Below, in pieces: positions 15,788-24,127 of a stretch of DNA of 43,943 nt. Position numbers and translations under genes: made by a program. The DNA is taken from assembly GCA_944324865.1 (NCBI GenBank), contig CALUXW010000011.1, forward strand, positions 1-43,943, written 5' to 3'. This stretch comes from Candidatus Gastranaerophilales bacterium. GTDB lineage: Bacteria > Cyanobacteriota > Vampirovibrionia > Gastranaerophilales > Gastranaerophilaceae. The notes under the pieces are model-generated. The model was given only the letters and a program-made list of their open reading frames with translations, was not told where the DNA came from and made no database searches. How positions within the stretch are numbered: position 1 is the first letter of the stretch; every line of letters starts with the position of its first letter.

Positions 15788-16041
15788 AATTGTGTGTCTA
15801 AATTCCTTGTTTCTTTGTCTGCATTTACAATTGTACCCAGTTGCATTGTTTGAATGTTAATTTTATTTATTTCATTTGCAACTTCGCCACTAAAAACATT
15901 GTCGTTGGTCGCAAGATAGTCTAATACAGGTTCCCACATGTCCCCTATTGCTTTTTCGACGGTGTGTGCAGCTTGTCTTCCTTGTCGTAAATCAGGAATT
16001 ACATTTAAACCGAAAGATTTTACGTTAAAATTTGTGGACAT
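15784..16041 (-). CDS. small tagged hypothetical protein
   Basis: An 85-residue soluble protein of unknown family. It starts MSTNFNVKSFGLNVIPD, with the SFG motif within the first 12 residues, similar to the tag seen elsewhere in the window. The sequence is helix-prone without membrane segments. The ATG has GGAGA about 10 nt and AAGG about 4 nt upstream, so translation is well supported. It overlaps the convergent diguanylate cyclase gene by 4 bp. Confidence 0.6.
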   Translation of the reverse strand: MSTNFNVKSFGLNVIPDLRQGRQAAHTVEKAIGDMWEPVLDYLATNDNVFSGEVANEINKINIQTMQLGTIVNADKETRNLDTQF

Positions 16042-16124
16042 ATAACCTTTTCTCCTTTTGGGGGCTATCCTTGTATATTTATCATCGAAATAACGACATA
16101 AAAACTTTAATGATTTTTTGCTGC

Positions 16125-16143
16125 TTGTAAAGAAAATTTACAA
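16125..16143. promoter_or_regulatory. 7-bp perfect inverted repeat, candidate operator
   Basis: TTGTAAA-GAAAA-TTTACAA in the 234-bp divergent region between the small gene at 16041 and the gene at 16276. Half-site length and 5-nt spacing fit a dimeric repressor or activator. It has 9 bp between GTA and TAC, so it does not fit the cyanobacterial NtcA site (8 bp). The rest of this divergent region shows no coding sequence. Confidence 0.35.
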
Positions 16144-16275
16144 ATCTACATCTCTTTTCAAACTTGATAAAATGTTATACAATTAAGTAAATTTTTGTTA
16201 ATAAAATTATAAAATCTGGCATTTTTTTTATTTAGGGTACTTAAAAAAAGAGAAAGCATAACATCTGAGGTTAGG

Positions 16276-16590
16276 ATGAATTTTAAAAATTTCAAAATAG
16301 TTAGAAAACTTGCAAATATAAGTCCAAGATTGAAATGGTTTATGTTTAAGAGTATACAGGACTATAAAATTGGTTCAAAATATATCGATTATCTTATTCC
16401 CGACGAACAAAAAGCTCCGGGTTATGATAATGATAAACTTGAGAAAATGGTAAGAGAAACTTTGGCTAAAGAATTCTCCTCAAAAATTAAAGATGCAAAG
16501 TCATACGAATTACTTGTTGATGCAGTTGTTCATAATTTGAAAAAAAAGCAACTGGAAGCGATGGGTGGTTTGGATGAAGAAGAAATCTAA
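16276..16590 (+). CDS. small hypothetical protein
   Basis: A 104-residue charged protein without recognised domain or membrane segment. It starts MNFKNFKIVRKLAN, is helical in appearance and ends in an acidic GGLDEEEI tail. The ATG is preceded by GAGGTTAGG. It sits upstream of a glycosyltransferase gene (48-bp gap) and may be co-transcribed with it. No function can be given. Confidence 0.6.
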   Translation: MNFKNFKIVRKLANISPRLKWFMFKSIQDYKIGSKYIDYLIPDEQKAPGYDNDKLEKMVRETLAKEFSSKIKDAKSYELLVDAVVHNLKKKQLEAMGGLDEEEI

Positions 16591-16637
16591 AGTTAATTAG
16601 AATTTTATTGCTTGTTGGTTATTACAGAGGGAATAAT

Positions 16638-17366
16638 ATGGACAAAAATATAATATGCATGAAATGGGGCGATAAATTCGACTCGTCTTATGTTAATCGC
16701 CTTTATAAAATGGTACAAAAAAACATAACCATAGCACACAGATTTGTGTGTTTTACGGATAATCCAAGCGGTATTGATAAAAATATCGAGATATTTCCTA
16801 TTCCTGCTTTAAAAGAGGATGGAATTCCAGACAGAATGTGGAAAAAACTTACTGTTTTTGGTAAGGAATTGTATGATTTGAAAGGTAGCGCACTGTTTTT
16901 AGATCTTGATATTGTGATTCGTCAAAATATAGATGCATTTTTCGAAGCAGATGGAGAGTTTTTAATAATAAAAGATTGGGATTTTCCCGATGATATCATT
17001 GGCAATTCTTCTGTTTTTCGCTTTGAAATAGGGAAACATCCTGAAGTTCTTGAGCATTTTTATGGTCTTGGTAAAGCTATTAGGAAACATTTTAAAAATG
17101 AACAGGCATTTTTAACTTATGAAATGTTTGAAAAAGGTATTTTAAAATATTGGGATAAGGATTGGTGTGTAAGTTTTAAAAGGTGCTGTTTACATAAGTT
17201 TCCTATTTGTTGGTTTAAAGTACCACGTGATCCCGATGAGGCAAAAATTGTAATATTCCATGGTAAACCTAATCCGCAACAAGCATATAAAGGTTATTTT
17301 GGTAAGATGGGATTTAGATACATAAAAGCTACAAAATGGCTTGATAAATATTGGGTTAAAGATTAA
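16638..17366 (+). CDS. putative glycosyltransferase (GT-A fold, GT8-like)
   Basis: A 242-residue protein with a nucleotide-sugar-transferase look: an N-terminal beta strand (NIICMKWG), a RFVCFTDNPSG segment, a hydrophobic strand ending in a D-x-D-like motif (LFLDLDIVI, D89 and D91) and a late FHGKPNPQQAY block that resembles the metal-binding H of GT8 enzymes. The sugar donor and acceptor are unknown. The ATG at 16638 follows an AGAGGG Shine-Dalgarno (16626-16631) by 6 nt. Translation could start 30 bp earlier without such a site, so I prefer 16638. Near two c-di-GMP genes, so a surface polysaccharide role is possible. Confidence 0.65.
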   Translation: MDKNIICMKWGDKFDSSYVNRLYKMVQKNITIAHRFVCFTDNPSGIDKNIEIFPIPALKEDGIPDRMWKKLTVFGKELYDLKGSALFLDLDIVIRQNIDAFFEADGEFLIIKDWDFPDDIIGNSSVFRFEIGKHPEVLEHFYGLGKAIRKHFKNEQAFLTYEMFEKGILKYWDKDWCVSFKRCCLHKFPICWFKVPRDPDEAKIVIFHGKPNPQQAYKGYFGKMGFRYIKATKWLDKYWVKD

Positions 17367-17386
17367 TTTTTCAACAAAACGTGGTA

Positions 17387-17416
17387 TTGTAAAATATATA
17401 AATAAAGTTGTATAAT
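17387..17416 (+). promoter_or_regulatory. promoter for leaderless GGDEF/HD-GYP transcript
   Basis: TTGTAA (17387-17392) and TATAAT (17411-17416) with an 18-bp spacer. The ATG lies 7 nt after the -10 box and has no Shine-Dalgarno sequence, so transcription would begin at or next to the start codon. Confidence 0.55.
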
Positions 17417-17423
17417 AGTTGAC

Positions 17424-19340
17424 ATGGGTTTTTTTGACTGGATTAAAGCATCAAATGAAAATCTAAAGCGTGTCGAGAGCCAGATTTATGAGCACAAAAA
17501 AGATTATCTTGAAGTGTATCAGCGTAATCAGGCACTAGAACGTGAAATCGCACAGCGTACAGAAGAATTGCACAAAGCAAATCAAACACTGCTTACGCTG
17601 GAGCATGTTTGGGATATGATGAACTCATCTCGTCCACTTTCCAATGTACTTGAAGCAATTGTTTCGTCTTTGCATGGTGAATTTGGTTATTTGTACAGTT
17701 GTATTGTTCAAAAGCAACTTGATAAGGATGGGGTTTTTTATTCGCTTAGAACTTATTTAAAAAATGAGTTCTCGCAAAGGCTTGAAAAATTTTTAGGTAA
17801 ATCAATTTTTGATGTTAAGTTGAAAATCAAAAAAAACGGTAAAATTCAAGAAGCTATCGAAAATAAAACTGCTGTCCATTATACGGATTTGTTTGAAATA
17901 TTAACTGAAGTATTCCCTGATTTAAGTGAAGATGAAGCAAATGAAATAGTTAAAAAAACTTTTACAAAGTCTGTTATAATATTGCCGCTTGTTGCCTCGA
18001 AAGAATTTACAGGATTCTTAGCAGTTTTTTCACCTCGTCAAGAGGCAAAAGATGACGAACTTAATTTCCTAAATCTTTTTGCACGTCAAATTGAGCTTGC
18101 TATTACCATAGCCAATCTTTTTGAAACTGTTAAAAAGCAAGCAGTTACTGACCCTTTGACTGAACTTTTTAATAGAAGATTTTTTGATGATGCTATTGAA
18201 CGTGAAGCAAACCGTGCTTTGCGTTTAAATCAGCCATTTACTCTTATTGGACTTGATTTAGACCATTTAAAAGAAATTAATGATACTTATGGTCATTCTA
18301 TGGGAGATAGAGCAATTTCAACTGTTGCCAGAGTTATCTTAAGAAATGCCCGTTCGGTTGATATTGCTTCTCGTATAGGTGGTGAAGAATTTTCAATAAT
18401 TCTTCCTGGTATCGATGCACAAGGTGGGCTTGCTGCTGCAGAAAGACTTAGATTGTCAATCGAAAAGGAACCTGTTGAAGGTTTAGGCAATGTTACAGCC
18501 AGTATTGGAGTTGCAACTTTTATTGAACATACTCTTGATTTGGATGATCTGGTTGAGATGTCTGATAAAGCTATGTACGATGCAAAAGAGCAAGGTAGAA
18601 ACAGAGTTTGTATAGCACAGCCTCAAAAAAATATTTCTTGGCAAGATGTCGCTGTTAATGCTTTTGTTGAAATCCTTGAAAAACATAGGATACCGTTTAA
18701 TAATAAGCTTGCTCTTGAACTTTCTCAAAAATTGCAAACAAGACAAGAAAATGTAAAGGGGAATTCAGCACAAGAACTTTTGTACTCTGTTGTAGATACA
18801 ATTTCTCAAACTTATACATCTTGTAATCAGGAAGGTATTACAAAGGCTAAAATGTCGCTTGCAACACTTTTGGCAAAGAAATTTAAGCTTTCAAAAGCCG
18901 AAATAGACAAGTTAAAAATTGCAATTTTGTTATACGATATAGGTAATACTATGTTGCCTGATGAAATTCTTAAAAAACCTGCTCCACTTACAAAAGAAGA
19001 AAAAGAAAAAGTTGTTGAGCATCCGCTTTTGGCTGCAAGGGAAATTTTAAAACCAATTACAAATATTTCAGATATTATCCCAATTATTGAGCATCACCAT
19101 GAAAACTGGGATGGAAGTGGTTATCCTAATCAAATAAAGGGTGAGAAAATCCCAATAACATCTCAAATTATCTTGATTGTAGATTCTTATTTTGCAATGA
19201 TTTCAGATAGACCATATAGGCGTGCTTATACTCAAGAAGAAGCAATAGAAGAAATTAAACGTCAAGCTGGTAAAAAATATTCTGAAGAATTAACGGACGA
19301 GTTTATTGCAGCACTAGACGAGTTTTATAATATCAGATAA
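17424..19340 (+). CDS. GAF-GGDEF-HD-GYP two-enzyme c-di-GMP protein
   Basis: A 638-residue protein. Residues 5-58 are a coiled coil, 60-235 a divergent GAF-like sensor, 240-395 the GGDEF domain (GGEEF at 319-323, with an RxxD inhibitory site at R310/D313), and 410-635 an HD-GYP domain. The HD-GYP part keeps HHHE, DGSGYP (563-568) and SDRPYR but has a tyrosine in the first half of the HD pair (LLYDIGNTMLPD, Y504-D505). That suggests it may bind but not cleave c-di-GMP. The protein could therefore act mainly as a synthase with a regulatory HD-GYP module. It overlaps the convergent hisH by 8 bp. Confidence 0.92.
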   Translation: MGFFDWIKASNENLKRVESQIYEHKKDYLEVYQRNQALEREIAQRTEELHKANQTLLTLEHVWDMMNSSRPLSNVLEAIVSSLHGEFGYLYSCIVQKQLDKDGVFYSLRTYLKNEFSQRLEKFLGKSIFDVKLKIKKNGKIQEAIENKTAVHYTDLFEILTEVFPDLSEDEANEIVKKTFTKSVIILPLVASKEFTGFLAVFSPRQEAKDDELNFLNLFARQIELAITIANLFETVKKQAVTDPLTELFNRRFFDDAIEREANRALRLNQPFTLIGLDLDHLKEINDTYGHSMGDRAISTVARVILRNARSVDIASRIGGEEFSIILPGIDAQGGLAAAERLRLSIEKEPVEGLGNVTASIGVATFIEHTLDLDDLVEMSDKAMYDAKEQGRNRVCIAQPQKNISWQDVAVNAFVEILEKHRIPFNNKLALELSQKLQTRQENVKGNSAQELLYSVVDTISQTYTSCNQEGITKAKMSLATLLAKKFKLSKAEIDKLKIAILLYDIGNTMLPDEILKKPAPLTKEEKEKVVEHPLLAAREILKPITNISDIIPIIEHHHENWDGSGYPNQIKGEKIPITSQIILIVDSYFAMISDRPYRRAYTQEEAIEEIKRQAGKKYSEELTDEFIAALDEFYNIR

Positions 19341-19923
19341 GCCATTTTTTAAAAAATTCAATACCTGCTTGTGAACTCTTTTCAGGGTGAAATTGCACAG
19401 CGCATATGTTATTTTTTTGAATAGATGAACAAAAATCAATGTGGTAGTTGGTTATAGAGCTTATAATGCTTTTATCCTCAGGTACAACATAGTAGGAATT
19501 TACAAAATAAAAATAATCATTTTTAAGATAAGTATTTGTATTTGTTGTTTTAATTTTATTCCAGCCAATTTGCGGGATTTTTCCTTGTTGAAATTTCTTG
19601 ACTTCACCTTTGAAAATTCCTAATCCTTCCACATTTGGCGCTTCTTCACTTTTTTGAAATAAAACTTGTAAACCGAGGCAAATTCCCAGGAAATTTGCTC
19701 CATTATCAATTGTTTCTTTTATTATTTCGGGCAAATTTTTAGCATTTAATTTACTCATGGCCTGTTCGAAATGCCCCTGTCCGGGAAAAATTATTTTTTT
19801 GGCACTGAGTATTTTTTCTTTATTATCAGTAATTTCATAACTGTAACCCAGATACTCTAAAATATTACCCAGGCTTTTTACATTACCGGCACCATAATCA
19901 ATTATTATAATTTTATTTGACAA
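19333..19923 (-). CDS. hisH: imidazole glycerol phosphate synthase, glutaminase subunit
   Basis: The glutaminase half of the HisFH enzyme in histidine biosynthesis: it releases ammonia from glutamine for HisF. At 196 residues it is full length. The Cys-His-Glu triad is visible as C82 (GICLGLQ), H179 and E181 (FHPEKS). The start is a TTG (19921-19923); the protein would begin SNKIIIIDYGAGN, the expected N-terminus. It overlaps the aminotransferase gene by 11 bp. No hisF or other histidine gene lies in the window, so the partner must be encoded elsewhere. Confidence 0.95.
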   Translation of the reverse strand: MSNKIIIIDYGAGNVKSLGNILEYLGYSYEITDNKEKILSAKKIIFPGQGHFEQAMSKLNAKNLPEIIKETIDNGANFLGICLGLQVLFQKSEEAPNVEGLGIFKGEVKKFQQGKIPQIGWNKIKTTNTNTYLKNDYFYFVNSYYVVPEDKSIISSITNYHIDFCSSIQKNNICAVQFHPEKSSQAGIEFFKKWLI

Positions 19924-21148
19924 AGGTGTGTCCGTCCTCTTTCATGCGTTTTATAACTTCTTTGAGCTCGTTTTCATCAGCAACAATTGAAAGTCTGAGA
20001 TATCTTGCGCCTTCTTTTCCGAAAGCATCACCGGGAACTGCTACAATGCCAGATTTTTCAATCAATTCGTCACAAAAATCCTTTGCGCATTTGTATCTTG
20101 GAGGAAGGTCAATCCACAGGTAAAATGTGGCTTTTGGTATTTTCATATTCCAACCGAGTTCATTTAAACCGTTTACAAAATCTTCCAGTTTTTTATACAG
20201 CTTTTTGTTTGAATTTTTAATATACTCGTCTCCTTCTTTTGAATTTAAAAGGTCAGCACCTGCAAGTTGTATGACTTTAAACACACCTGTATCAAGACTT
20301 GATTTTAATTTACCAAAAGTACCAACTAAGTCTTTATTGCCACAAACCCAACCAAGGCGCCATCCTGTCATAGCATATGGTTTTGAAAAACTGTAAAATT
20401 CTACTGCAATATCTTTTGCACCGTTACATTCAAGTACGGATGAAGGTTTATCTTTTTCATCAAAATAAATGTCACAATATGCATTATCTGACATTAAAAC
20501 TATGTTGTGTTTTTTACAAAAATTAACGCAGTGTTGTAAATATTCTTTTGTACAAGTGCAACCCAGAGGATTGTTAGGGTAGTTTATGATCAATGCTTTA
20601 ACTTTTTTAGGGTTATTACCTTCTTTTAAAAATTTTTCCCAAACTTCATCAAGGTTTGGCATGTAATTATTTTCTTTTGTAAGTGGTATGCCGTATGCCT
20701 TAGCACCTGAAACTTTAATCATTTCAGTGTATGAAGCATATCCGGGGTCAGGAATTAAAATAATTTCTTGCTCTTTTTTATCCATTGTAGGATTGATAAG
20801 TGCACGTATAAAATTTGCAATACCTTCTTTAGAACCAATTAATGAAAAAATTTCGCTTTTTGGGTCGAGTTCAACCCCAAATCTATTTTTCATTCTTTTT
20901 GCTACTGCTTCAAGAAATTGTGTTTCACCTTTTGGTGTTGAATACGTATGATTTTTGGGGTCTTTCAGGTGTTCTTTTGTACGCTCAATAACATAATTTG
21001 GAACCATATCAACAGGTGCACCCATAGAAAGTGCAATGGGCTTTCGACCTTTTTTTGTTAATTCTTCGGTCGTTGCAATCATTTTCGCTTTGATTTGAAA
21101 CATAATGTAAGTTTCAAGTGTACCCATGTAACTGCTGAAATTTTGCAT
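19913..21148 (-). CDS. class I/II PLP-dependent aminotransferase
   Basis: A 411-residue cytosolic enzyme. PLP-binding features are YPNNPLG (192-193 region), SDNAY (D221) and the lysine of SFSKPYAMTGWRLGW (K256), with R264 following. Similarity appears closest to the AspC/LL-diaminopimelate aminotransferase branch; DapL-like activity is plausible since relatives of Cyanobacteria use that lysine route, but the substrate is not proven. A GAGAGGA Shine-Dalgarno is present about 7 nt before the ATG and a TATAAT box at 21181-21186 (minus strand) about 33 nt upstream. The hisH gene overlaps it by 11 bp downstream, indicating one operon. Confidence 0.88.
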   Translation of the reverse strand: MQNFSSYMGTLETYIMFQIKAKMIATTEELTKKGRKPIALSMGAPVDMVPNYVIERTKEHLKDPKNHTYSTPKGETQFLEAVAKRMKNRFGVELDPKSEIFSLIGSKEGIANFIRALINPTMDKKEQEIILIPDPGYASYTEMIKVSGAKAYGIPLTKENNYMPNLDEVWEKFLKEGNNPKKVKALIINYPNNPLGCTCTKEYLQHCVNFCKKHNIVLMSDNAYCDIYFDEKDKPSSVLECNGAKDIAVEFYSFSKPYAMTGWRLGWVCGNKDLVGTFGKLKSSLDTGVFKVIQLAGADLLNSKEGDEYIKNSNKKLYKKLEDFVNGLNELGWNMKIPKATFYLWIDLPPRYKCAKDFCDELIEKSGIVAVPGDAFGKEGARYLRLSIVADENELKEVIKRMKEDGHTFVK

Positions 21149-21218
21149 ATTTTTTCCTCTCGTTAATGCGTCTGAAATTTATTATACTACAAAAGTTTAA
21201 TTTTTTATCTTTTGTGTC

Positions 21219-21247
21219 TTTAAAAACATGATTTGATGTTGTATAAT
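21219..21247 (+). promoter_or_regulatory. promoter of the hibernation factor gene
   Basis: TTTAAA (21219-21224) and TATAAT (21242-21247), 17 bp apart, the latter in the recurrent GTTGTATAATA context. The predicted leader of about 40 nt contains the GGAG ribosome-binding site at 21284-21287. Confidence 0.45.
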
Positions 21248-21292
21248 AGAAAAGTTGCGCAATATAGTGGCGCAGCTAGAAACGGAGACACT

Positions 21293-21649
21293 ATGCATAT
21301 TCATGTTAACGGACGAAATGTAGAAATAACAGACGCTATCAAAGCTTATGTTAAAGAGAAGGCAGGAAAAGTTGCTGCACATTATGATCAAATTCAGGCT
21401 ATAGATGTTGTTTTGACAGTTATTAAGAATCCGTCCGTTGCTGATTCTCACGTTGCAGAAATTAACTGTAAGGTTTTGGGCGATACCGTAAGGGTAGAGG
21501 AGAAAGCTGAATCTATGTATGCTTCAATTGACCTTGTTTGTGACAAATTAGACAGACAAGTAAGGAAGTACAAAGAAAAATATTTAAAAGCAAAAAGCGG
21601 CTCACCTTCAATTAGGACAGAAACAGTACCTGACGAGGAAACAGTATAG
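21293..21649 (+). CDS. hpf: short-form ribosome hibernation promoting factor
   Basis: A 118-residue protein with a single S30AE domain (residues 1-100; MHIHVNGRNVEITDAIKAYV is the typical N-terminus). Such proteins bind the 30S decoding region in stationary phase and promote inactive ribosomes. It lacks the C-terminal dimerisation domain of the long form typical of Cyanobacteria and Firmicutes, ending in a short acidic tail. The ATG at 21293 has GGAG 5 nt upstream; an extension to 21233 would run through the promoter and is rejected. A terminator follows at 21666. Confidence 0.9.
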   Translation: MHIHVNGRNVEITDAIKAYVKEKAGKVAAHYDQIQAIDVVLTVIKNPSVADSHVAEINCKVLGDTVRVEEKAESMYASIDLVCDKLDRQVRKYKEKYLKAKSGSPSIRTETVPDEETV

Positions 21650-21665
21650 AATAGTTTAATAATAA

Positions 21666-21700
21666 AATTTAAAAGCCTCCTTATAGGGGGCTTTTAAATT
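21666..21700. terminator. bidirectional intrinsic terminator
   Basis: A 15-bp stem, AATTTAAAAGCCTCC / GGGGGCTTTTAAATT with a single G-T wobble, and a TTATA loop. It lies between the convergent hpf and miaA genes and contains the miaA stop codon at 21694-21696. Confidence 0.85.
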
Positions 21701-22548
21701 TCTATGATATTTAGATTTGAGCGAAAATAAGTAAGTTGGCGTTTAGCAAAGTTTCTTGTTCTCTGCTTTATTTTTTCAACTGCCTGATTAAAATCTTGCC
21801 ATATGCCACTCTCAAGTTCAAAAAATTCCTTATAACCTATAGTATTTTCAAGTATTTTTGAGTGAGGATAAAGAGTTTTATTTTTTTGCCATTCTTTGTA
21901 AAGTCCCATTTCAAGCATTGAATCAACTCTTTTGTTAATTCTTTCATAAAGTTCCTCCCTTTGTATTTTTGGCATAAACCACTTTGCATCAAGGTTTTGG
22001 GATTTTTTTTCACGCTTGTAGCAAGAAATCGGCATATTTAAACCTTTGCACATTTCAATTGATCGTATAACTTTATCTTTGTTATTTTTATGAATTTGAT
22101 TAGCACGTACTGGGTCAAGTTCAAATAAAATTTTCCAAAGCTCATCAGGGCTATACTTATTTAACTTATCTCTTAATGTTTTATCTATCCCGATTTTTGG
22201 CAGATGTTCTTCATCTAAAAAAGATTTTATGTAAAACCAAGTACCCCCTGCAATTATAACATTTTTGCCTCTTTTTTTAATATCCTCAAGTGCAATTTGT
22301 GCGTATTTTACAAAATCCCCGGCACTAAAATCTTGATTAGGTTCAATAATATCAAGCAAATGGTGTCTAACACCTTCCATTTCGGATTGTTTTGGCTTTG
22401 CACTTACGATATCAAGATATTTGTATACACTTCTTGAGTCTGCACAAATAATTTCGGCATTGTTTTCTTTTGCAATTTTAATTGCAAGTTTTGTTTTTCC
22501 CGAGCATGTTGCACCCGTTATCACCGTGACTATAAAATCTTGACTCAT
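21694..22548 (-). CDS. miaA: tRNA dimethylallyltransferase
   Basis: Transfers a dimethylallyl group to A37 of tRNAs reading UNN codons. About 284 residues. P-loop VITGATCSGKT near the N-terminus, then ADSRSVYKYLDIVSAKP and HHLLDI motifs, GGTWFYIKS and the C-terminal QRTRNFAKRQLTYFR, all standard for MiaA. The ATG at 22546-22548 is chosen over a TTG nine bases upstream. The first 71 bp of the gene lie inside the 3' end of the upstream membrane-protein gene in another frame, an unusually long overlap that implies coupled translation or an overlong upstream gene. Confidence 0.95.
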   Translation of the reverse strand: MSQDFIVTVITGATCSGKTKLAIKIAKENNAEIICADSRSVYKYLDIVSAKPKQSEMEGVRHHLLDIIEPNQDFSAGDFVKYAQIALEDIKKRGKNVIIAGGTWFYIKSFLDEEHLPKIGIDKTLRDKLNKYSPDELWKILFELDPVRANQIHKNNKDKVIRSIEMCKGLNMPISCYKREKKSQNLDAKWFMPKIQREELYERINKRVDSMLEMGLYKEWQKNKTLYPHSKILENTIGYKEFFELESGIWQDFNQAVEKIKQRTRNFAKRQLTYFRSNLNIIEI

Positions 22549-23356
22549 AATAATCAAATATTAGCACAAATACAAATACCCAAAAATATATTGCTAAAAT
22601 CATAAATATAAAATAAAATACTATATTTGTTGCCAAGAGTGTGCTGGTTATTCTGAAAATTAATCCTAAAATCAAAATAAACATGTAAAGGGCGAATGAT
22701 TTGACAGGATGTTTAAAAATTGCAATAAGTGAATTTTTAAGCGCACTTAAAGGATTTGTTGTGCACTTTTCAGGGTAATAAAGTGCAGATGCCCAAAACA
22801 TCATAAAAAAGTTAAAAAGTCCTATTGTAAACAAAAACAGTATTTGCCAATACCATAGTATTAAAATTTTATCTTGGGGCATAGAAGCAAAAAAGGCATG
22901 TAGTCCTTGAGAGTCTTGTGGAATAGAGTTTATTTTCTCAACCAGAAAATCAAGGCTGCCAATAAAATGGTTGGCAAATTTTATATTAAAGGTTACAAGT
23001 AAAAAGAACATAATAAGGTATAAAATAATTCCGCCTAAAAGCGGTAGTATGTATACAGGAATTGCTGCAAAAAAGTCACTTTTCATACAGGTGAATTCTT
23101 TTATTTTTTCATCATCGTTACGATTTTCTTTTTTAGAATTTAAAATTGCTGTTTTTACCATTTGTAACCAACCAGCAAAGAAGGCAGACGTAAAAACAAG
23201 CAACAATAACAAAATTGTTATAAATAAAATAATATTTTGACCTGCAAAAAGCTTTGGCGTTATAAGCGTTAAAAATATTAAATAAATTACAAAACTTAAG
23301 GTTAAAATCGGATTATCAATAATAATTGATATACTTTTTCTTATTGCATTATACAT
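22478..23356 (-). CDS. polytopic membrane protein, unknown function
   Basis: A 292-residue integral membrane protein with about six hydrophobic segments (around 15-35, 40-65, 95-120, 165-190, 215-240 and 245-265). The order of a first hairpin, a loop with ENRNDDEK, and later helices resembles small DUF-type integral membrane proteins, but I do not recognise the family. Its final ~24 residues (YYESRFYSHGDN...) are encoded in the region shared with the start of miaA. A GAGAG stretch precedes the ATG. It lies divergent from the kinase pair at 23432. Confidence 0.72.
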   Translation of the reverse strand: MYNAIRKSISIIIDNPILTLSFVIYLIFLTLITPKLFAGQNIILFITILLLLLVFTSAFFAGWLQMVKTAILNSKKENRNDDEKIKEFTCMKSDFFAAIPVYILPLLGGIILYLIMFFLLVTFNIKFANHFIGSLDFLVEKINSIPQDSQGLHAFFASMPQDKILILWYWQILFLFTIGLFNFFMMFWASALYYPEKCTTNPLSALKNSLIAIFKHPVKSFALYMFILILGLIFRITSTLLATNIVFYFIFMILAIYFWVFVFVLIFDYYESRFYSHGDNGCNMLGKNKTCN

Positions 23357-23431
23357 TTATTGCTCTCTTTTAAAATTTGTGATTTACTATAAAAATATTA
23401 GTTTTAATTGACAAAAAAAACAAGGTAGTAA

Positions 23432-24127
23432 ATGTTAAGATTTTCAAAAGACCATAAACTGCAAGGTGTGTTGATTTGTGTTGAAGGCATTGACGGTTCG
23501 GGTAAAAGTACCCAATTAGACTTATTGTACAGTTGGCTAAAGTCAAAAAATTTAGATGTAATTTTGACCCAATGGAATTCATCAGAGCTTATTTCACAAA
23601 CTACAAAACGTGCAAAAAAGAAAAATTTACTTTCAGGCAGAACTTTTTCAATTTTACATGCTGTAGATTTTGCTGATAGGCTTGAGCGCACAATCATTCC
23701 TGCACTCAAGGCAGGATTTATTGTACTTGCAGACAGATATGTATATACGGCTTTTGCTCGTGATGTTGCACGTGAAGTTGATCCAAAGTGGGTTCGTAAT
23801 ATGTATGGTTTTGCAATAAAGCCGGATTTAGCTGTTTATTTTGATGTGAGTGCTAAAGTTTCTCTTGAGAGAATTTGTACAAATCGTCAACCAAAGTTTT
23901 ATGAAGCCGGCATGGATTTAAAATTGTCTAATAATCCTTATAAAAGTTATGTAATATTTCAAAATAGGGTTATTGAGCAGTACAAAAATATGATTGATGA
24001 ATATTCACTTGTGCAAATCGATGCAAATGAAACAATTCATCAAAAACAAAAATATTTTAGAAAATTGGTTGTTGAAGTATTAAAAAAGCGCGGTGTAGAA
24101 ATTAAAGAGGATGAAAATGACGTATAA
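23432..24127 (+). CDS. thymidylate-kinase-like P-loop protein 1
   Basis: A 231-residue member of the thymidylate kinase superfamily. It has the P-loop GIDGSGKST (19-27), a FSILHAVDFADRLERTIIPALK block like the dTMP-kinase dimer/substrate region and the DRY motif (101-103). The usual T-R-E-P-G-G loop, whose arginine holds the substrate phosphate, is replaced by TQWNSSEL (46-53), so dTMP may not be its substrate. AAGG lies 5-7 nt before the ATG. The second, paralogous copy starts within its 3' end. Either could supply dTMP kinase; nothing else of the kind is in the window. Confidence 0.8.
   Translation: MLRFSKDHKLQGVLICVEGIDGSGKSTQLDLLYSWLKSKNLDVILTQWNSSELISQTTKRAKKKNLLSGRTFSILHAVDFADRLERTIIPALKAGFIVLADRYVYTAFARDVAREVDPKWVRNMYGFAIKPDLAVYFDVSAKVSLERICTNRQPKFYEAGMDLKLSNNPYKSYVIFQNRVIEQYKNMIDEYSLVQIDANETIHQKQKYFRKLVVEVLKKRGVEIKEDENDV

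Noticed and set aside
16125..16143. NtcA binding site
   Set aside because: The distance between GTA and TAC is 9 bp, not the 8 bp of the NtcA consensus; kept only as a generic inverted repeat.
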